64,000 nucleotides of DNA, taken from contig NZ_CP016294.1 in assembly GCF_001704155.1 (NCBI RefSeq), positions 4,089,501-4,153,500 of the forward strand, given 5' to 3'. Origin of the DNA: Stenotrophomonas rhizophila (GTDB lineage Bacteria; Pseudomonadota; Gammaproteobacteria; Xanthomonadales; Xanthomonadaceae). Below, one piece after another: positions 54,801-60,095 of this stretch. The translations under genes were made by a program, and so were the position numbers. The first letter of the stretch is position 1. The number at the start of each line of letters is the position of its first letter. The notes beneath the pieces were generated by a model. The model was not told where the DNA came from. It searched no databases and saw only the letters and a list, made by a program, of their open reading frames with translations.

Positions 54801-57031
54801 TACTGCGCCCATTCGGTCACGGTTACCGAACCGGCCTGGACCCACGAGGCGGTGTTCAGCGCCGTTGCGTGGGTGGTGCTGGCCACGACCCGGCCGAAGG
54901 TATCGCGCTCGTACGAAACCGCCGTGCCGGTGGGGCCCACCTCGGCCAGCAGCTGGCCCTGGTTGTCATAGAAATAGTAGCTGCGCCCGCCTGCCGCGTT
55001 CTCGCTGGCGCGCAGGCGGCCATAGCCGTCGTAGTAGTTGCGGCTGGTACGGCTGAGTGCGCCGTCGCTGCTGCTGGTGGTGACGCTGACAGTTCGCCCG
55101 TACGCGTCGCGCAGCTCGGTGGTGATCCGTTGGGGCGCACCCGGAGCGCCGCTGGTGACGCGCAGCCCCATGCCTGAATCGAGGTAGTTCCACGTGCTGC
55201 TGGAGAGCAGCGTTGCGTCGCTGCGGCGAATTTCCGACAGCAGCCGCCCCAGCCCGTCGTAACGGTAGGTTTCAGTTTCCTGCACCTGCGCGTTGGCCGG
55301 CCCACGCAGGGTCAGGGTTGCCAGCAGCTGGCCCCGCGCATCGTAGGTATAACGCTTGGTGACAGCAGCGGTGTCAACGATGCCGGTGCCGGTGGCATCC
55401 ATCCGCGCATAGTCGGTGCGCACGGCCAACCGCCCCCAAGCGTCGTAGCTGACGTCCACCCGCGATCCTGCTGCTCCCTGCTGTCCGGCCGCCCAGGTGG
55501 CAACGGCAGCAAGGGTGATGGCGCCGTCATAGCGGAGATCGGCGTAGGTGCGCTCGGTCGCGAGCTGGCCGATACCGGCACCGGCCGCGTGGTAGGCATA
55601 CTCATGCACATCACCGGTGGGGCTGATCACGAACCGCAGGCGGTCCTGCCCGTCATACAGGTATACGGTGGTCATGCCGCCGGTGGGTGCGAAGGCGCTG
55701 CCGGCACCGTCGGCATCGATGCCGCTGTAGCGGGTTTCGCTGGTGACCTGGTTGCTGGCCGAGTACGTACGCTGGATGGCGCGGGCGCTGCCGTCGGCGG
55801 CTGCGCGCTCCCACTGCCACAGCACATTGCCCTGGGCGTCGTAACTGAAATCGGTCTGTTGCAGGGTCTGGGCGCCGCGCTGCGTCGCCACCTGGGTGAT
55901 GTTGCCGTCGCCGTCGTAGGCATAGCGGGTGACGTCACGCAGGCCATCGCGAGCGGGCAGCTCGATGCGGGTCAGCCGGCCATCGGCATCGAATTCATAG
56001 GTCCAGGTGGCGCCGGTGGCGTCGCTGACATCGGTGCGGCGGGTGGCCGCGTCGTACCGATAGCTCACCGTCTGCCCGGCGCCGTCGGCGTCGTTGGCGT
56101 TGACATCGCCCACGGTGGCGGTCACCACCCGCCCCTGCCCGTCGTAGCCATAGCTCATCAGGGCGCCGTCGCTTTGCCGCACCAGGCTGATGCGCAGGCT
56201 GTCGCCGTCATACGCGTACGAGGTGCGGTAGAGCAGGCCGTCGTTGCCGCCGGCGTCGTCCCAGGTGGCGCGGTCGGTCGACGATTCCGGGGTGAGGTCG
56301 ACCAACGACCAGGACAGGCGCCCCAGTGCGTCGTAGCCGTAGCTGACCCGGCCACTGACCTGGCCCGGCTGGTCACCGTGGACTTCGATCTGCTGCAGGC
56401 GACCCAGCGTGTCATAGCTGTAGCGCAGGGCCGCGAGCGAATCGGCGTCGCGCACGGCCAGGATGCGGCCCTGGGTATCGTAGTCCACCACCCACGTCAC
56501 CGCGTTGCTGCGGCCATCGCGAAGCGAGAGCAGGCGCCCCTGTGCCTGCGCGTCATCCAGCGCGGCATAGGTTTCGGTGGCGCGGCTGGTGCCTTCCACA
56601 TAGGTCCACAGGCCGGTGCCCGGGGTGAGGGTCAGCTCATCGTGGGCACCCTCGCCCGAGGTGGCGCGATAGACGTTCGGTGCAACGTAGGCAAAGTCCT
56701 GGTAGCCACCGTCGCCGGTGTGGCGGCGCAGGATGCTGCCCGCCTGGCCCAGCTGCCCCTGCAGCAGCTCAACGCGACGCTCGAAGCCGGTCACCCAGCC
56801 ATCGGCGCCCACCTGGGCGGTGGTGCCCTGGCTGTTGTAGGTGCGTGCACTGCCCAGCGCGGTGCCGCGGAACAGCAGCTGTTCGTCCTGGGACTGGAAG
56901 ACAAGGTTGCCATTGGCCACATTGACGTACTGGCGGTCGGTACCTTGGCCGCTACGCGCGGATCCTGCGCCAGCACCGGCCAGGCTTGCGTTGAACAAGC
57001 CCAAGCCATTTCCCGTGAACACTGCGACCAT
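39866..57031 (-). CDS. giant YD-repeat/Ig-like/LysM polymorphic toxin-like protein
   Basis: A 5,721-residue protein. Residues 1-70 have no Sec signal (MVAVFTGNGLGLFNASLAG). About 90-2890 are YD (Rhs) repeats such as YDAAGRLVRTVAYAT. About 2900-4490 are Ig/cadherin-like modules (pattern LPAWMSFNPATRTLSGTP). A second YD block covers about 4580-4930. A LysM domain follows (AGDTLRTIAQRVYGTDQLWY, about 4947-4990), then a hydrophobic stretch (MIIMIVIIIVVTVYTAGAA, about 5032-5052) and Ala/Gly-rich helical parts. The variable tip is about 5580-5721 (DKLYRPNAKVGSGSTAAAV, NKFHTQKAQDSIVSLRKWLD). YD repeats build cocoons that enclose toxins in Rhs and Tc proteins; LysM binds glycan. The start at 57031 is chosen for GGGAA upstream; the frame is open 18 more codons. 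Tip activity is unknown. An immunity gene follows; two small genes precede. Confidence 0.88.
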   Translation of the reverse strand: MVAVFTGNGLGLFNASLAGAGAGSARSGQGTDRQYVNVANGNLVFQSQDEQLLFRGTALGSARTYNSQGTTAQVGADGWVTGFERRVELLQGQLGQAGSILRRHTGDGGYQDFAYVAPNVYRATSGEGAHDELTLTPGTGLWTYVEGTSRATETYAALDDAQAQGRLLSLRDGRSNAVTWVVDYDTQGRILAVRDADSLAALRYSYDTLGRLQQIEVHGDQPGQVSGRVSYGYDALGRLSWSLVDLTPESSTDRATWDDAGGNDGLLYRTSYAYDGDSLRISLVRQSDGALMSYGYDGQGRVVTATVGDVNANDADGAGQTVSYRYDAATRRTDVSDATGATWTYEFDADGRLTRIELPARDGLRDVTRYAYDGDGNITQVATQRGAQTLQQTDFSYDAQGNVLWQWERAAADGSARAIQRTYSASNQVTSETRYSGIDADGAGSAFAPTGGMTTVYLYDGQDRLRFVISPTGDVHEYAYHAAGAGIGQLATERTYADLRYDGAITLAAVATWAAGQQGAAGSRVDVSYDAWGRLAVRTDYARMDATGTGIVDTAAVTKRYTYDARGQLLATLTLRGPANAQVQETETYRYDGLGRLLSEIRRSDATLLSSSTWNYLDSGMGLRVTSGAPGAPQRITTELRDAYGRTVSVTTSSSDGALSRTSRNYYDGYGRLRASENAAGGRSYYFYDNQGQLLAEVGPTGTAVSYERDTFGRVVASTTHATALNTASWVQAGSVTVTEWAQYRPAAHASDRVVRNEYDSAGLRVRSLDAEGNQAVFRYDGTGQLVESTLLDAAGTLETARTTRYFQDANGRQVATLDAAGYLTEQVYDAAGRLVRTVAYATAVSAGLRATGTLSAIRPAPSAQDQTTRNFYDGLNRLVAVLDAEGYLSDVVYDSTNNVRATRSYARRLDALTGSETLQALLARVDGGGARETRTSYDALGRAIREVNAEGTVTQYQYDALGQLVATQVAAGTSEIREGYLRYDALGNLIGELSGNGATHLLPGMSEAQLDAVYAQYGVRHTYDALGLRTESIDPEGNRTWYFHDAAGRLTHTVRGTTDAQGITNGAAEVSETRYDVFGQVIDSITYAGRLTIPNPGSRASVASAISTLQYVSGTDIRVQMEYDRRGQLTSSIDAQGNRRRYEYNAFGEQTFDRLEMGQGQQRVTQSTYDVRGLRTAVVAGEGAAQTSQSWIYDAFGRVISSTDGRGQVRQSAYDRSGRQVSTWQTVNGVEQRQTQTYDAFDRVLTSTDAEGGITTYSYDDATRTVTVRSPEGVAITTTHNRHGQVLSVADVLGNTTRYEYDASGNQTAIVAADGSRQTQAFSTRNLLTSSTDASGRKVVYSYDAAGRLLTRTVDPQGLNLITRYGYDAAGRQLSVVDARGTEVRNRFDSNGNLVESIVDPSGLAIRTTYTWDAAGQQLSVTSGVGTAQASTTTYAYDALGRRISQTVDAGPGRLNLVTQYRYDANGNVVARIDPAGQVSRFVYDADNRVELSIDAAGGATRYWYDRTGNVLAQRRYANAIALGGLPEAASAAQIQARLAADDALDVQQYSVYDRDGQLRLTLNGVGAVTGYDRDASGRVVREIRYANTAPIADLRATLLTGDIGAAGVLYYVRGDAAREAVSWNVLDAMGRTRFEIAADGSVLERRYDASGLQVATVSYANRITLSAQLRQDLASGSVGEQAMVAALVPSAQDQSQYVVLDAAGRVRFEVRRDADGQGRVTEYGYLDDARVSTTVYGRAVVFDSQQTVATLQALVAPLRSAGEYHSERVVLDAAGRQRFTLDASGGVRETRYDAVGQVVASVTYLQKPGAPEAQTLASLTAWAASQTAGQLRLDTRGYDGAGRSVMHTDALGQIERFGYDAAGQMTSFTDTAGQVWTYGYNAAGQRTSETSPAVDVATVATNGQFTIARRALVTRTEYDALGNVIRRSEDADGGTPRVTEYQYDNRGNQVRVLFPDPWVIDEASGLLVASGQRTSVEVTYDAMNRAVVQKDVRGNYSYKTYDVLGQLAYDVDAEGYVTSYSYDAYGNQTSLRRFATALNTSALAGWTAGAALTQAQLRDGGGLVANAADRQLLSSYNSLGQKVQTLSSTREYYAPDGVARQGTPTVRYQYDGYGNLQRLSELMSGQADQADAQWAYTWHYYDALGRTVMTVDAEGYATSTEYTSTGEVAAQTEHARALSTQALGAQPPAAPAPGDAVTGFDRRNSFTYDALGRKLTQTVTRQFQRADGSAGQSDVQTRIGYDALGRVTQSSDDNGTTSTAYDALGRVVSVREPERAALRGAAEGQLEASVATDLSSSALQELTSPYTTTVYDAFGNAVQMRRYANGWGAGQAGPVADDARDQIQTLQYDRQGRLVRATDALGNVQIHRYDAADKVVRTRQLLAGSSAERNAVVITEFGYDRSGRQLSTTQKRTVGGIEQTDLSETVRYNGFGEIVSKTHGGLAGELLYGYDAGGNMVQSNEGGADVRLGYNLAGYQVRQSRSSWNGQAAVTAVTTIQTDRLGRALRTDMPSFSGDANAVSTVARQFDRWGNVTQIIDARGYQTNYQYNSFNQVTRDERPLVEVVAETGARSWVRPVNEWFYDVFGRLVATRDANGHMRTSEYNNAGQLVKSRDGVGATTLYAYDALGNQRLQQNALGYVTFKQYDRLGRVTAIGDYLLNDAGTARYRTTLQQYRLNENGDRLAVTDALGYTALYDYDSRHLMVRSQTAMGVTQQYGYDVLGRKIVESNALSTLWGADRDGQQVRMNELSWSYDIFGRSTDHNDLGTRDYNYDYASSGQLRLETGNGGQATDTTRTYHYYPNGQLRRIEETGGNFTYYEYDAAGNRTLEEVYTRDGSGALVHTYTRTWYDSHNRIQRVVQDDASAGGNARRMFDIRYDYDAVGNRRRVLAQSSHGPNAAAMPVTNTAPTAVKAVADKTVRKGIQSEFNILFTDVFRDAEQDALTLDITQADGTALPSWLGARYNAATGEIIFTAAPPAGSGDTDVAVKLTARETANAANAVATVFTVRSRTNTAPRVLDGSVAQLNAKIGRPWAAELPASMYFIDEDVGDVLSLSLDNAAALPSWLKVDLSNPYVVRLSGTPTTDQSITLTLRATDQNGASVVKTLQLRTAANAGPNIVATPSLGEAVQGRAYSWSQSLSQLFVDPNGDPLQVRASGLPGWLNFTFMDQANPVLRLDGNVPSTVADGSTFAVTLTATDPDGQTSSVTLQLVVRANRAPVVLRPEGFQLPNIRVHDRLDVTLAISSLFTDLEGDAVSFEALKLPSWITATLDQTAGTVRLVGTAPTAGSASLEIKAWDIAGLTSTSKVLLTIGQDVAPYRTAGVALNDATLSIGRNFSFSLPANLFTETDGDGWTLEADVVTQSREFVDDANPHYEDRLNIEAWPSWLVFNGATGTFSGQVPPGTAAGSFSVRIIARDGRGNATDPGETIGAAGATYDSFMRFNLVPFANSAPVYAVGSMPPRTINHGTPVNFTLPPGAFVEPDGDSLTYSAYVQLPDTWEYVRDPKNPSEYLPDPVQQPGPMAALSSIGLSIDAVTGTITGTPTNLAYLDYRIQVIARDPQGGVGVGKFDVNVLNAAPIAPTLGGRSAIAGTAWSYTFPAFQDANQEAVSYSVSNLPAWMSFNPATRTLSGTPGPVGSWTLTITGTDAAGASASTTLTVTTPNNGPVLTGVLPAHETWRNTAWWIQIPANTFVDPNGDTLTWSVSGLPAGINFDPVNRTLSGYATTLGTYNVTVSVSDGRGGSNATSFAIFVTNAQPVYNGGLVNRSAMRDEQVNWPLPAGTFTDANGDALTYSIMVEDPAHEEWFWDASDAAWAFRQVPATWKTSYSLVIDANTGTITGTMPVFTIPRHPVTGWGGGFLNDFRIKIIATDGHATTEGIFGGHMTIPNSAPVAPSLPARTATAGTAWSYVIPAFQDANDDVLTYTVGNLPAWMSYNATTRTLSGTPVAVGSWAITITATDPSGASASGTLTVTTPNSGPVLTATLPARETWRNTGFWIQLPASTFVDPNGDALTWSASGLPAGLTFDAANRVITGYATTLGTYNVTVTASDGQGGSTSTSFAIYVTNVQPVYNGGLPNRTGQLNEQVNWPLPAGTFTDGNSDALTYSIMVENPAHEEWFWDAADAAWAVRQVPATWQASSSLTINPNTGTITGPMPVFTQPRHPVTGSGFAYLPSFRVKVIATDGHATAEAVFGAYTNLAPSGGMNNRTIKSNVPTSLQVSTFFDPNGDALTYSAAGLPPGMWFDPASLTLNGPATAGTYTVTIYANDGRGGVGAYSFVLTVQANNAPSVPSIGNLSMQVGTGVGVVLPAFPDPDGDPVTYQLSALPPGLWWDANSRTIGGTPTQPGTYGMTMAGVDNRGGVSYAGFQISVAAAPIPNRAPYVAVAPPSPAAHFYGTNRYVVSPSGFTLNPNTFADPDNNPLSYAVIQKPSFLSYSYTPGVGHQFSGVNNDQRSWATHTIIIRATDPSGLYVDVSFTVTSEFYKYTPGGPQEPRIAQSSAEQVLTAARTSALVPESIEDEALALAFATGEAAYGAPMARAAAAQATSASTLTPWAGPVNIAGGAPPSGLGNVSVASGTGAVPVETKEYWYTYDGENRILVNNGSLQNGQIVLTLAGEDSYSLAYDAAGNVVSRTTNRTTNGVSFYWIDRTSYDLRGNRQFEYFTDTIKNGKFESGGGVRRQMKYDAANHLTASMSYYASGSVWEDRTPPGQQYESWGFYYYGGWLAGAETYSYDGDGRITVQQNLFRNETGDMSWLKNADDAGGRQSTDVGVLKFQSGTDYSGGYDVAGRLTTYRYITPQYTHTYTTLYQSRESWIQKSITGSSTDSNYKTTTNVLSYDAFGRLMSQRETTRLKNGSIDDRMRYYANDMDGKVINRREGTLNSSGVFVQEGVGGPSNFRLVQANGQQFAELREGFQGVFANRPYTMPQIQSLAGRGTYDAGGGQTVAQAGDTLRTIAQRVYGTDQLWYVLADANGFGDADAEIGAGTRINTPETSVSRNNANTFKPYDPASAIGNTTPGLPYVPPPPSGGCGTLGMIIMIVIIIVVTVYTAGAATPAAGGLAGGTAAGTTAAGTAAGTTAAAATGAAATTTTAVTTAATAASAASTSVMATGLAALSGGNIVAAGIGAFVGSAVGQAAGSLMGVASFSWKNAAVAGATAMGTAGFGAAANASKFGNYIRDVNYARAAASSMAGGISSYAASRAIGVDASFSWRSIAANAVSAAISTGIGDKLGWNPTTDAGGSGEFWSDMGNGVVGGATRLHTRRAFGLNDKVDYKSIAADAFGNAIGNASVRGIQSMEIERAMLEGLSEDQVAAYKESKPQGKAARMTMLSMLRNMGKDIPIDQQVDFINRTLEMSTNESNYSTEYRREMTQEYLGMMRDENGMPLSSDVIDANMGMLADKGFFGEGVVSVGVGDTVPLNGPESAQPVASTALLSAEDQALILQDQRRRDAPALLKYEIDQASEWVGGKMRIIGEAVEERPILKYGFVALDVVAGPSMYLVREGIGRSPVGAWVEKQQERALGAVAGRFEQLPGYSSAEANDGAVGVFGVAGMSMFGATGLLKRLPVVNRLLAKGPRLEFHAGAEVHIAGAGGNHGPTGGKRVVSNGAGPENRSLHEDYKAELRSAMEKPTVSDPVLGDLVDKLYRPNAKVGSGSTAAAVREEMATGKPVGNKFHTQKAQDSIVSLRKWLDKNPTASAGDRAAAENIIRDTQDALKGRP
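44430..46306 (-). repeat. tandem duplication of a ~313-residue Ig-like block inside the giant gene
   Basis: Two adjacent copies of about 939 nt, roughly 46306-45368 and 45367-44430. Both encode the order AP-APxL, AGTAWSY, FQDAN, LPAWMS, TRTLSGTP, ETWRNT, TFVDPNGD, GYATTLGTYNVTV, QPVYNGGL, EQVNWPLPAGTFTD and PAHEEWFWDA. The shared peptides and identical order indicate a recent in-frame duplication. Boundaries are approximate, read from the translated sequence. Confidence 0.85.
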
Positions 57032-57132
57032 GCCGATTCCCTGCCGTTCCGTTGGGAGCCCGGAAGGAAATCCGGGCCATCTCAAGGAACAGTCCGGACC
57101 GGCAGAAAAAAGTTTAGGGGCAATTCACCGGA

Positions 57133-57522
57133 TCAACCGGCCTGCTGAAGCTCGGCCAGCAGGGCGTCGAACTGGGCCAGGTGCTCGGCATCCTGTTCCA
57201 GGGTGGTGGCAATGGCATCGAGCATGGCGGCCCACTGGCTGTGCTCGCGCAGGTCCGGCCCGAACTGCCACACCAGCACAGCCCGGATGATCCGGCGCCG
57301 GGCCTGTTTGACCGCATCCGGGTTGCCGCGGTCGATGTTCTTTACCGCCTCGATCAGCTGCGGCCGCAGCGATGGGCGGCCGGCCGCGGCTTCGCTGCGC
57401 GAGGAGGAAGCGGCACCCGCCTTGCCGGTGGTGCGGCGGCGCGTGTCGGACGCCAGCTCGGCCTTGAGCAGCGACACCAGCGAGGATGACGAACCGACCG
57501 GGCCAAGGCTCATCGGGGTCAA
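57133..57522 (-). CDS. small hypothetical protein between TPR gene and giant gene
   Basis: A 129-residue protein of unknown family. The N-terminal 50 residues are Ser/Ala/Arg-rich and probably disordered; the C-terminal 80 are helical (LIEAVKNIDRGNPDAVKQAR, LDAIATTLEQDAEHLAQFDA). No signal peptide. It overlaps the TPR gene by 4 nt and lies 101 nt upstream of the giant gene, so it is probably co-transcribed with both. Size and context suggest a chaperone or adaptor for the giant protein; this is inference only. Small helical proteins of this kind commonly accompany large secreted effectors. Confidence 0.65.
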   Translation of the reverse strand: MTPMSLGPVGSSSSLVSLLKAELASDTRRRTTGKAGAASSSRSEAAAGRPSLRPQLIEAVKNIDRGNPDAVKQARRRIIRAVLVWQFGPDLREHSQWAAMLDAIATTLEQDAEHLAQFDALLAELQQAG

Positions 57523-58079
57523 TGCCGCCCGTAGCCACTCAGCAGCATGGACGCTGCTTCAGGGGCCGGCGGGGCGTTCGGTACCGGCGCCGCAGGCTGG
57601 CCGCCCTGCTCGCGCAGGCGCTGCAGCCACTGGCGCATGTCGCCAGTGACGCCGGGGTTGGACTGTTCGCACGCCAGGCCCTTGGCCAGCGCCTGCTCCA
57701 CCCCACCCGGTTCGTTCCGGCTGGCGGCAACCACGGCCTGGGCGTACCAGCCCAGGTCATCGGTACGGTCGATGAGGGGAGCCAGCACAGCCTGTACGGC
57801 ACCCGCGTCGCCCCCCAGCATCACCAGCCGGCCCAACTGGAACCGGGCGGCATCGAATTCCGGGGCCGCCACCAACAGTGCCCGCCAGATCGCTTCGGCA
57901 CGGGCGAACATGCCCAGCTGCGCGTACTGCGCGCCGAGCAGGTGCTGGGCCTGCAGGTGACCGGGCTGCAACGCCAGAAGCCGCTTCAGCGCCTCCAGCG
58001 CTTCGCCGTCGCGCCCGTTCTGCATGGCACTGAGGGAGACATGGAAGAGCTCATCAGCGTCGAGAATGTCCAGTGACAT
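57519..58079 (-). CDS. small TPR protein, first gene of the giant-protein operon
   Basis: A 186-residue cytoplasmic protein. About four TPR-like helix pairs fill residues 8-130 (DELFHVSLSAMQNGRDGEAL, PGHLQAQHLLGAQYAQLGMF, RAEAIWRALLVAAPEFDAAR). A Pro/Ala-rich tail ends MLLSGYGRH. The size and the three-TPR core resemble SycD/LcrH-class chaperones of type III systems; no further diagnostic residue can be claimed. The start at 58079 is the first ATG giving a TPR fold; the frame is open to 58160. It faces hipBA across a 229-nt regulatory region. Confidence 0.72.
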   Translation of the reverse strand: MSLDILDADELFHVSLSAMQNGRDGEALEALKRLLALQPGHLQAQHLLGAQYAQLGMFARAEAIWRALLVAAPEFDAARFQLGRLVMLGGDAGAVQAVLAPLIDRTDDLGWYAQAVVAASRNEPGGVEQALAKGLACEQSNPGVTGDMRQWLQRLREQGGQPAAPVPNAPPAPEAASMLLSGYGRH

Positions 58080-58097
58080 GGGTATGGTTGGCCGTTG

Positions 58098-58138
58098 CGG
58101 GATGTGGCGGGAGCATAGCCTACCGTCGGGATGTGGCG
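58098..58138. repeat. two 12-bp direct repeats upstream of the TPR/giant operon
   Basis: CGGGATGTGGCG occurs at 58098-58109 and again at 58127-58138, 29 nt apart (about three helical turns), just upstream of the TPR start. The phasing would suit a dimeric regulator, but no protein is known to bind it. Confidence 0.4.
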
Positions 58139-58216
58139 TGGCGGCGGCGCCGTCACCCAAGGCCAGTGACCGCCAACCCTTCCTGCTACGATTGGCGGCA
58201 AGCGCAATGGTCCATA

Positions 58217-58280
58217 ATATCGGACATTAGTGATAGCATGAGATGTATTTAGGACATACCTGGGCAGATATTTCGGACAT
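58217..58280 (+). promoter_or_regulatory. three GGACAT repeats, candidate HipB operators
   Basis: ATATCGGACAT (58217-58227), TATTTAGGACAT (58246-58257) and ATATTTCGGACAT (58268-58280) share an AT-rich stretch followed by GGACAT. They lie 29 to 92 nt upstream of hipB. HipB proteins repress their own operon by binding repeated sites there, so autoregulation is likely. Confidence 0.6.
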
Positions 58281-58308
58281 GCCTTGAAGAATGTGTAGAA
58301 TAGGTGAC

Positions 58309-58686
58309 ATGAAAGACGTCATCCTTCTCCGCCTTGCAGATCAGATCAGGAGCATGCGCGCCCAGCGGGGTCTGAGCCAGTCAGACTTGGCCGCTGCGGC
58401 CGGCGTCAACCGGAAAACGATCATCGAACTGGAGAAGGGGTCGGCCGGGATTGCGCTCGGGACCGTTGTGGCCGTGTTGGAAAGCATGGGTGGCGAGCTG
58501 AGCGTGGTGCCTGCTTCCAAACCAACAACGGCGGAAGTTCAGTCGCTGCTCGGTCTGGAGCCTTCGCCAACCCTCTACGACCGTCGCACGACAGGGCAGA
58601 TGGCCGGCAAAGCGGCACATATCCTGCGACGGGTGAGCTCCGGTCGCAAGACCAAGCCCGCAGAGCCGCCGGCCGGAGGCAAGTGA
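58309..58686 (+). CDS. hipB: HipB-like antitoxin and repressor
   Basis: A 125-residue protein with an XRE-type helix-turn-helix at residues 12-66 (RSMRAQRGLSQSDLAAAAGV, NRKTIIELEKGSAGIALGTV). A C-terminal tail of about 50 residues is Arg/Lys/Pro-rich and longer than in E. coli HipB (88 residues). It neutralises HipA and represses the operon. The start at 58309 is preferred because the frame's earlier ATG lacks a ribosome-binding site. Overlaps hipA (TGATG). Confidence 0.88.
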   Translation: MKDVILLRLADQIRSMRAQRGLSQSDLAAAAGVNRKTIIELEKGSAGIALGTVVAVLESMGGELSVVPASKPTTAEVQSLLGLEPSPTLYDRRTTGQMAGKAAHILRRVSSGRKTKPAEPPAGGK

Positions 58687-59903
58687 TGGCCAAGCGCACC
58701 ACCATGACGGTATCCACGCCCCAAGGCCTCTCGGGGCAGTTGGACTACGTGGGCTACTACACCTTCAACTACGCACAGGACGCCCTACCTCCCTGCGCTG
58801 TGTCGTTGGGCATGCCGGTACGCATGGAACCGTATGACGGCCCCGAACCCATGGCCATCTTCCAGATGAACCTGCCCGAAGGCCACATGTTGGAGATGCT
58901 GCAGCATCGGTTCGGCAAAACCACTGCGCTTGATCCCATGTTGCTGCTGGCAATGACGGGCGGTGAAGCGGGTATTGGCCGCGTATCGCTTGCCAGCTCC
59001 CAATTCACCGCCGGTGCGGCAGTGGGCGTAGAGCTTTCGCAGGTGCTTGCAGATCAGGGCACGAGGGATCTGTTCCAGGAGTTGGCCGACGAATACCTGT
59101 TGCGGTCCGGCGTCTCCGGCGTGCAGCCGAAGCTTCTGGTTCCAGAGCAGTCCGGCGCAATATTTGGCAAGGCCCTTCTCCCGACACGCGAGCTTATCGT
59201 CAAGACCGAAGGCGCCCACTTTCCGGGCCTGGCAATCAACGAATACCTCTGCATGTCCATCGCCCGGGAAGCGGGCATTCCGGTACCTGAGTTCCATCTT
59301 TCAGAAGACGGTAAGCGTTTCGTCATGCGGCGGTTCGATCGCACGCAGGCAGGCGCGCCAATCGGGTTCGAGGACATCGCCGTCCTGGTAGGACTCAATG
59401 CGAAAGCGAAGTACAGCCTGAGCTACGAACAGGTTGCCCAGGTGCTCAATCTTTACTGCTCGGTGGAGCATCGGCCGGCGGCATTGGCGCAGCTGTTCGA
59501 CCAGGTCGCGTTGTCTGTATTGGTTGGCAACGGTGATGCGCATCTCAAGAACTTCGGCGTGATCTACGAAGATCCTTCCAAGGGCAGCGTAACGATGTCG
59601 CCCGCCTACGATATCGTCTGCACCACCTGCTACCTGCCCAGCGACGTGCTGGCGCTGACATTGAATCATCAGAAGGGCCTGATGGCAGCAAGGGCGGATC
59701 TGGAGGCATTCGGGAAGAACCACTGTGGGCTTGCCGATCCGATGGCAAGAATCGCCCGACTGGTTGAAGCCATGCACGTGGTCATGTACACCGAGAGCCA
59801 TCGGATCGACCAGGTTCGTGGCCTGCGACAGTGTTTCGAGCCTTCGCTGGCGCGGTTCGAGAAACTGTTGGCGAGGCAAGGCTCGAACGCCAGCGCTCGA
59901 TAG
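58686..59903 (+). CDS. hipA: HipA-family serine/threonine kinase toxin
   Basis: A 405-residue protein kinase toxin. Family features seen: N-terminal subdomain (YVGYYTFNYAQDALPPCAVS, about 10-30), GGEAGIGRV (about 93-101), the autophosphorylation/ATP loop GVSGVQPKLL (about 140-149), lysine-containing LIVKTEGAHFP, NEYLCMSIAREAGIPVPEFH, catalytic NGDAHLKNFGV (about 280-290) and metal-binding SPAYDIV (about 308-314). HipA in E. coli phosphorylates GltX and causes growth arrest and persistence. The catalytic residues here look intact. An alternative GTG start lies one codon upstream. Confidence 0.92.
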   Translation: MAKRTTMTVSTPQGLSGQLDYVGYYTFNYAQDALPPCAVSLGMPVRMEPYDGPEPMAIFQMNLPEGHMLEMLQHRFGKTTALDPMLLLAMTGGEAGIGRVSLASSQFTAGAAVGVELSQVLADQGTRDLFQELADEYLLRSGVSGVQPKLLVPEQSGAIFGKALLPTRELIVKTEGAHFPGLAINEYLCMSIAREAGIPVPEFHLSEDGKRFVMRRFDRTQAGAPIGFEDIAVLVGLNAKAKYSLSYEQVAQVLNLYCSVEHRPAALAQLFDQVALSVLVGNGDAHLKNFGVIYEDPSKGSVTMSPAYDIVCTTCYLPSDVLALTLNHQKGLMAARADLEAFGKNHCGLADPMARIARLVEAMHVVMYTESHRIDQVRGLRQCFEPSLARFEKLLARQGSNASAR

Positions 59904-60095
59904 TCCAGTCACACGCGAGAAGGAAAGCGACGCGGGTTCATGCGCAGTCCAGCATGGCCTTCTTCACGACCGACCAGGACAGGGGGCTGATTGTGCGACA
60001 TGCCGGAGACGGGCCCGTGACCGGATTTGCAGTGCTGGGTGGTGCGAACACCTACATGGCAACGCGATCTGAGTAGAAGTGGCGTTGCTGTCGTT

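Noticed and set aside
51485..55177. 1,230-codon open frame on the plus strand
   Set aside because: Antisense shadow of the YD repeats, same reason.
59954..60076. 41-codon plus-strand frame MAFFTTDQDRGLIVRH...
   Set aside because: Looks mildly protein-like and might be a fragment of a lost gene, but it is too short and lacks a clear ribosome-binding site.
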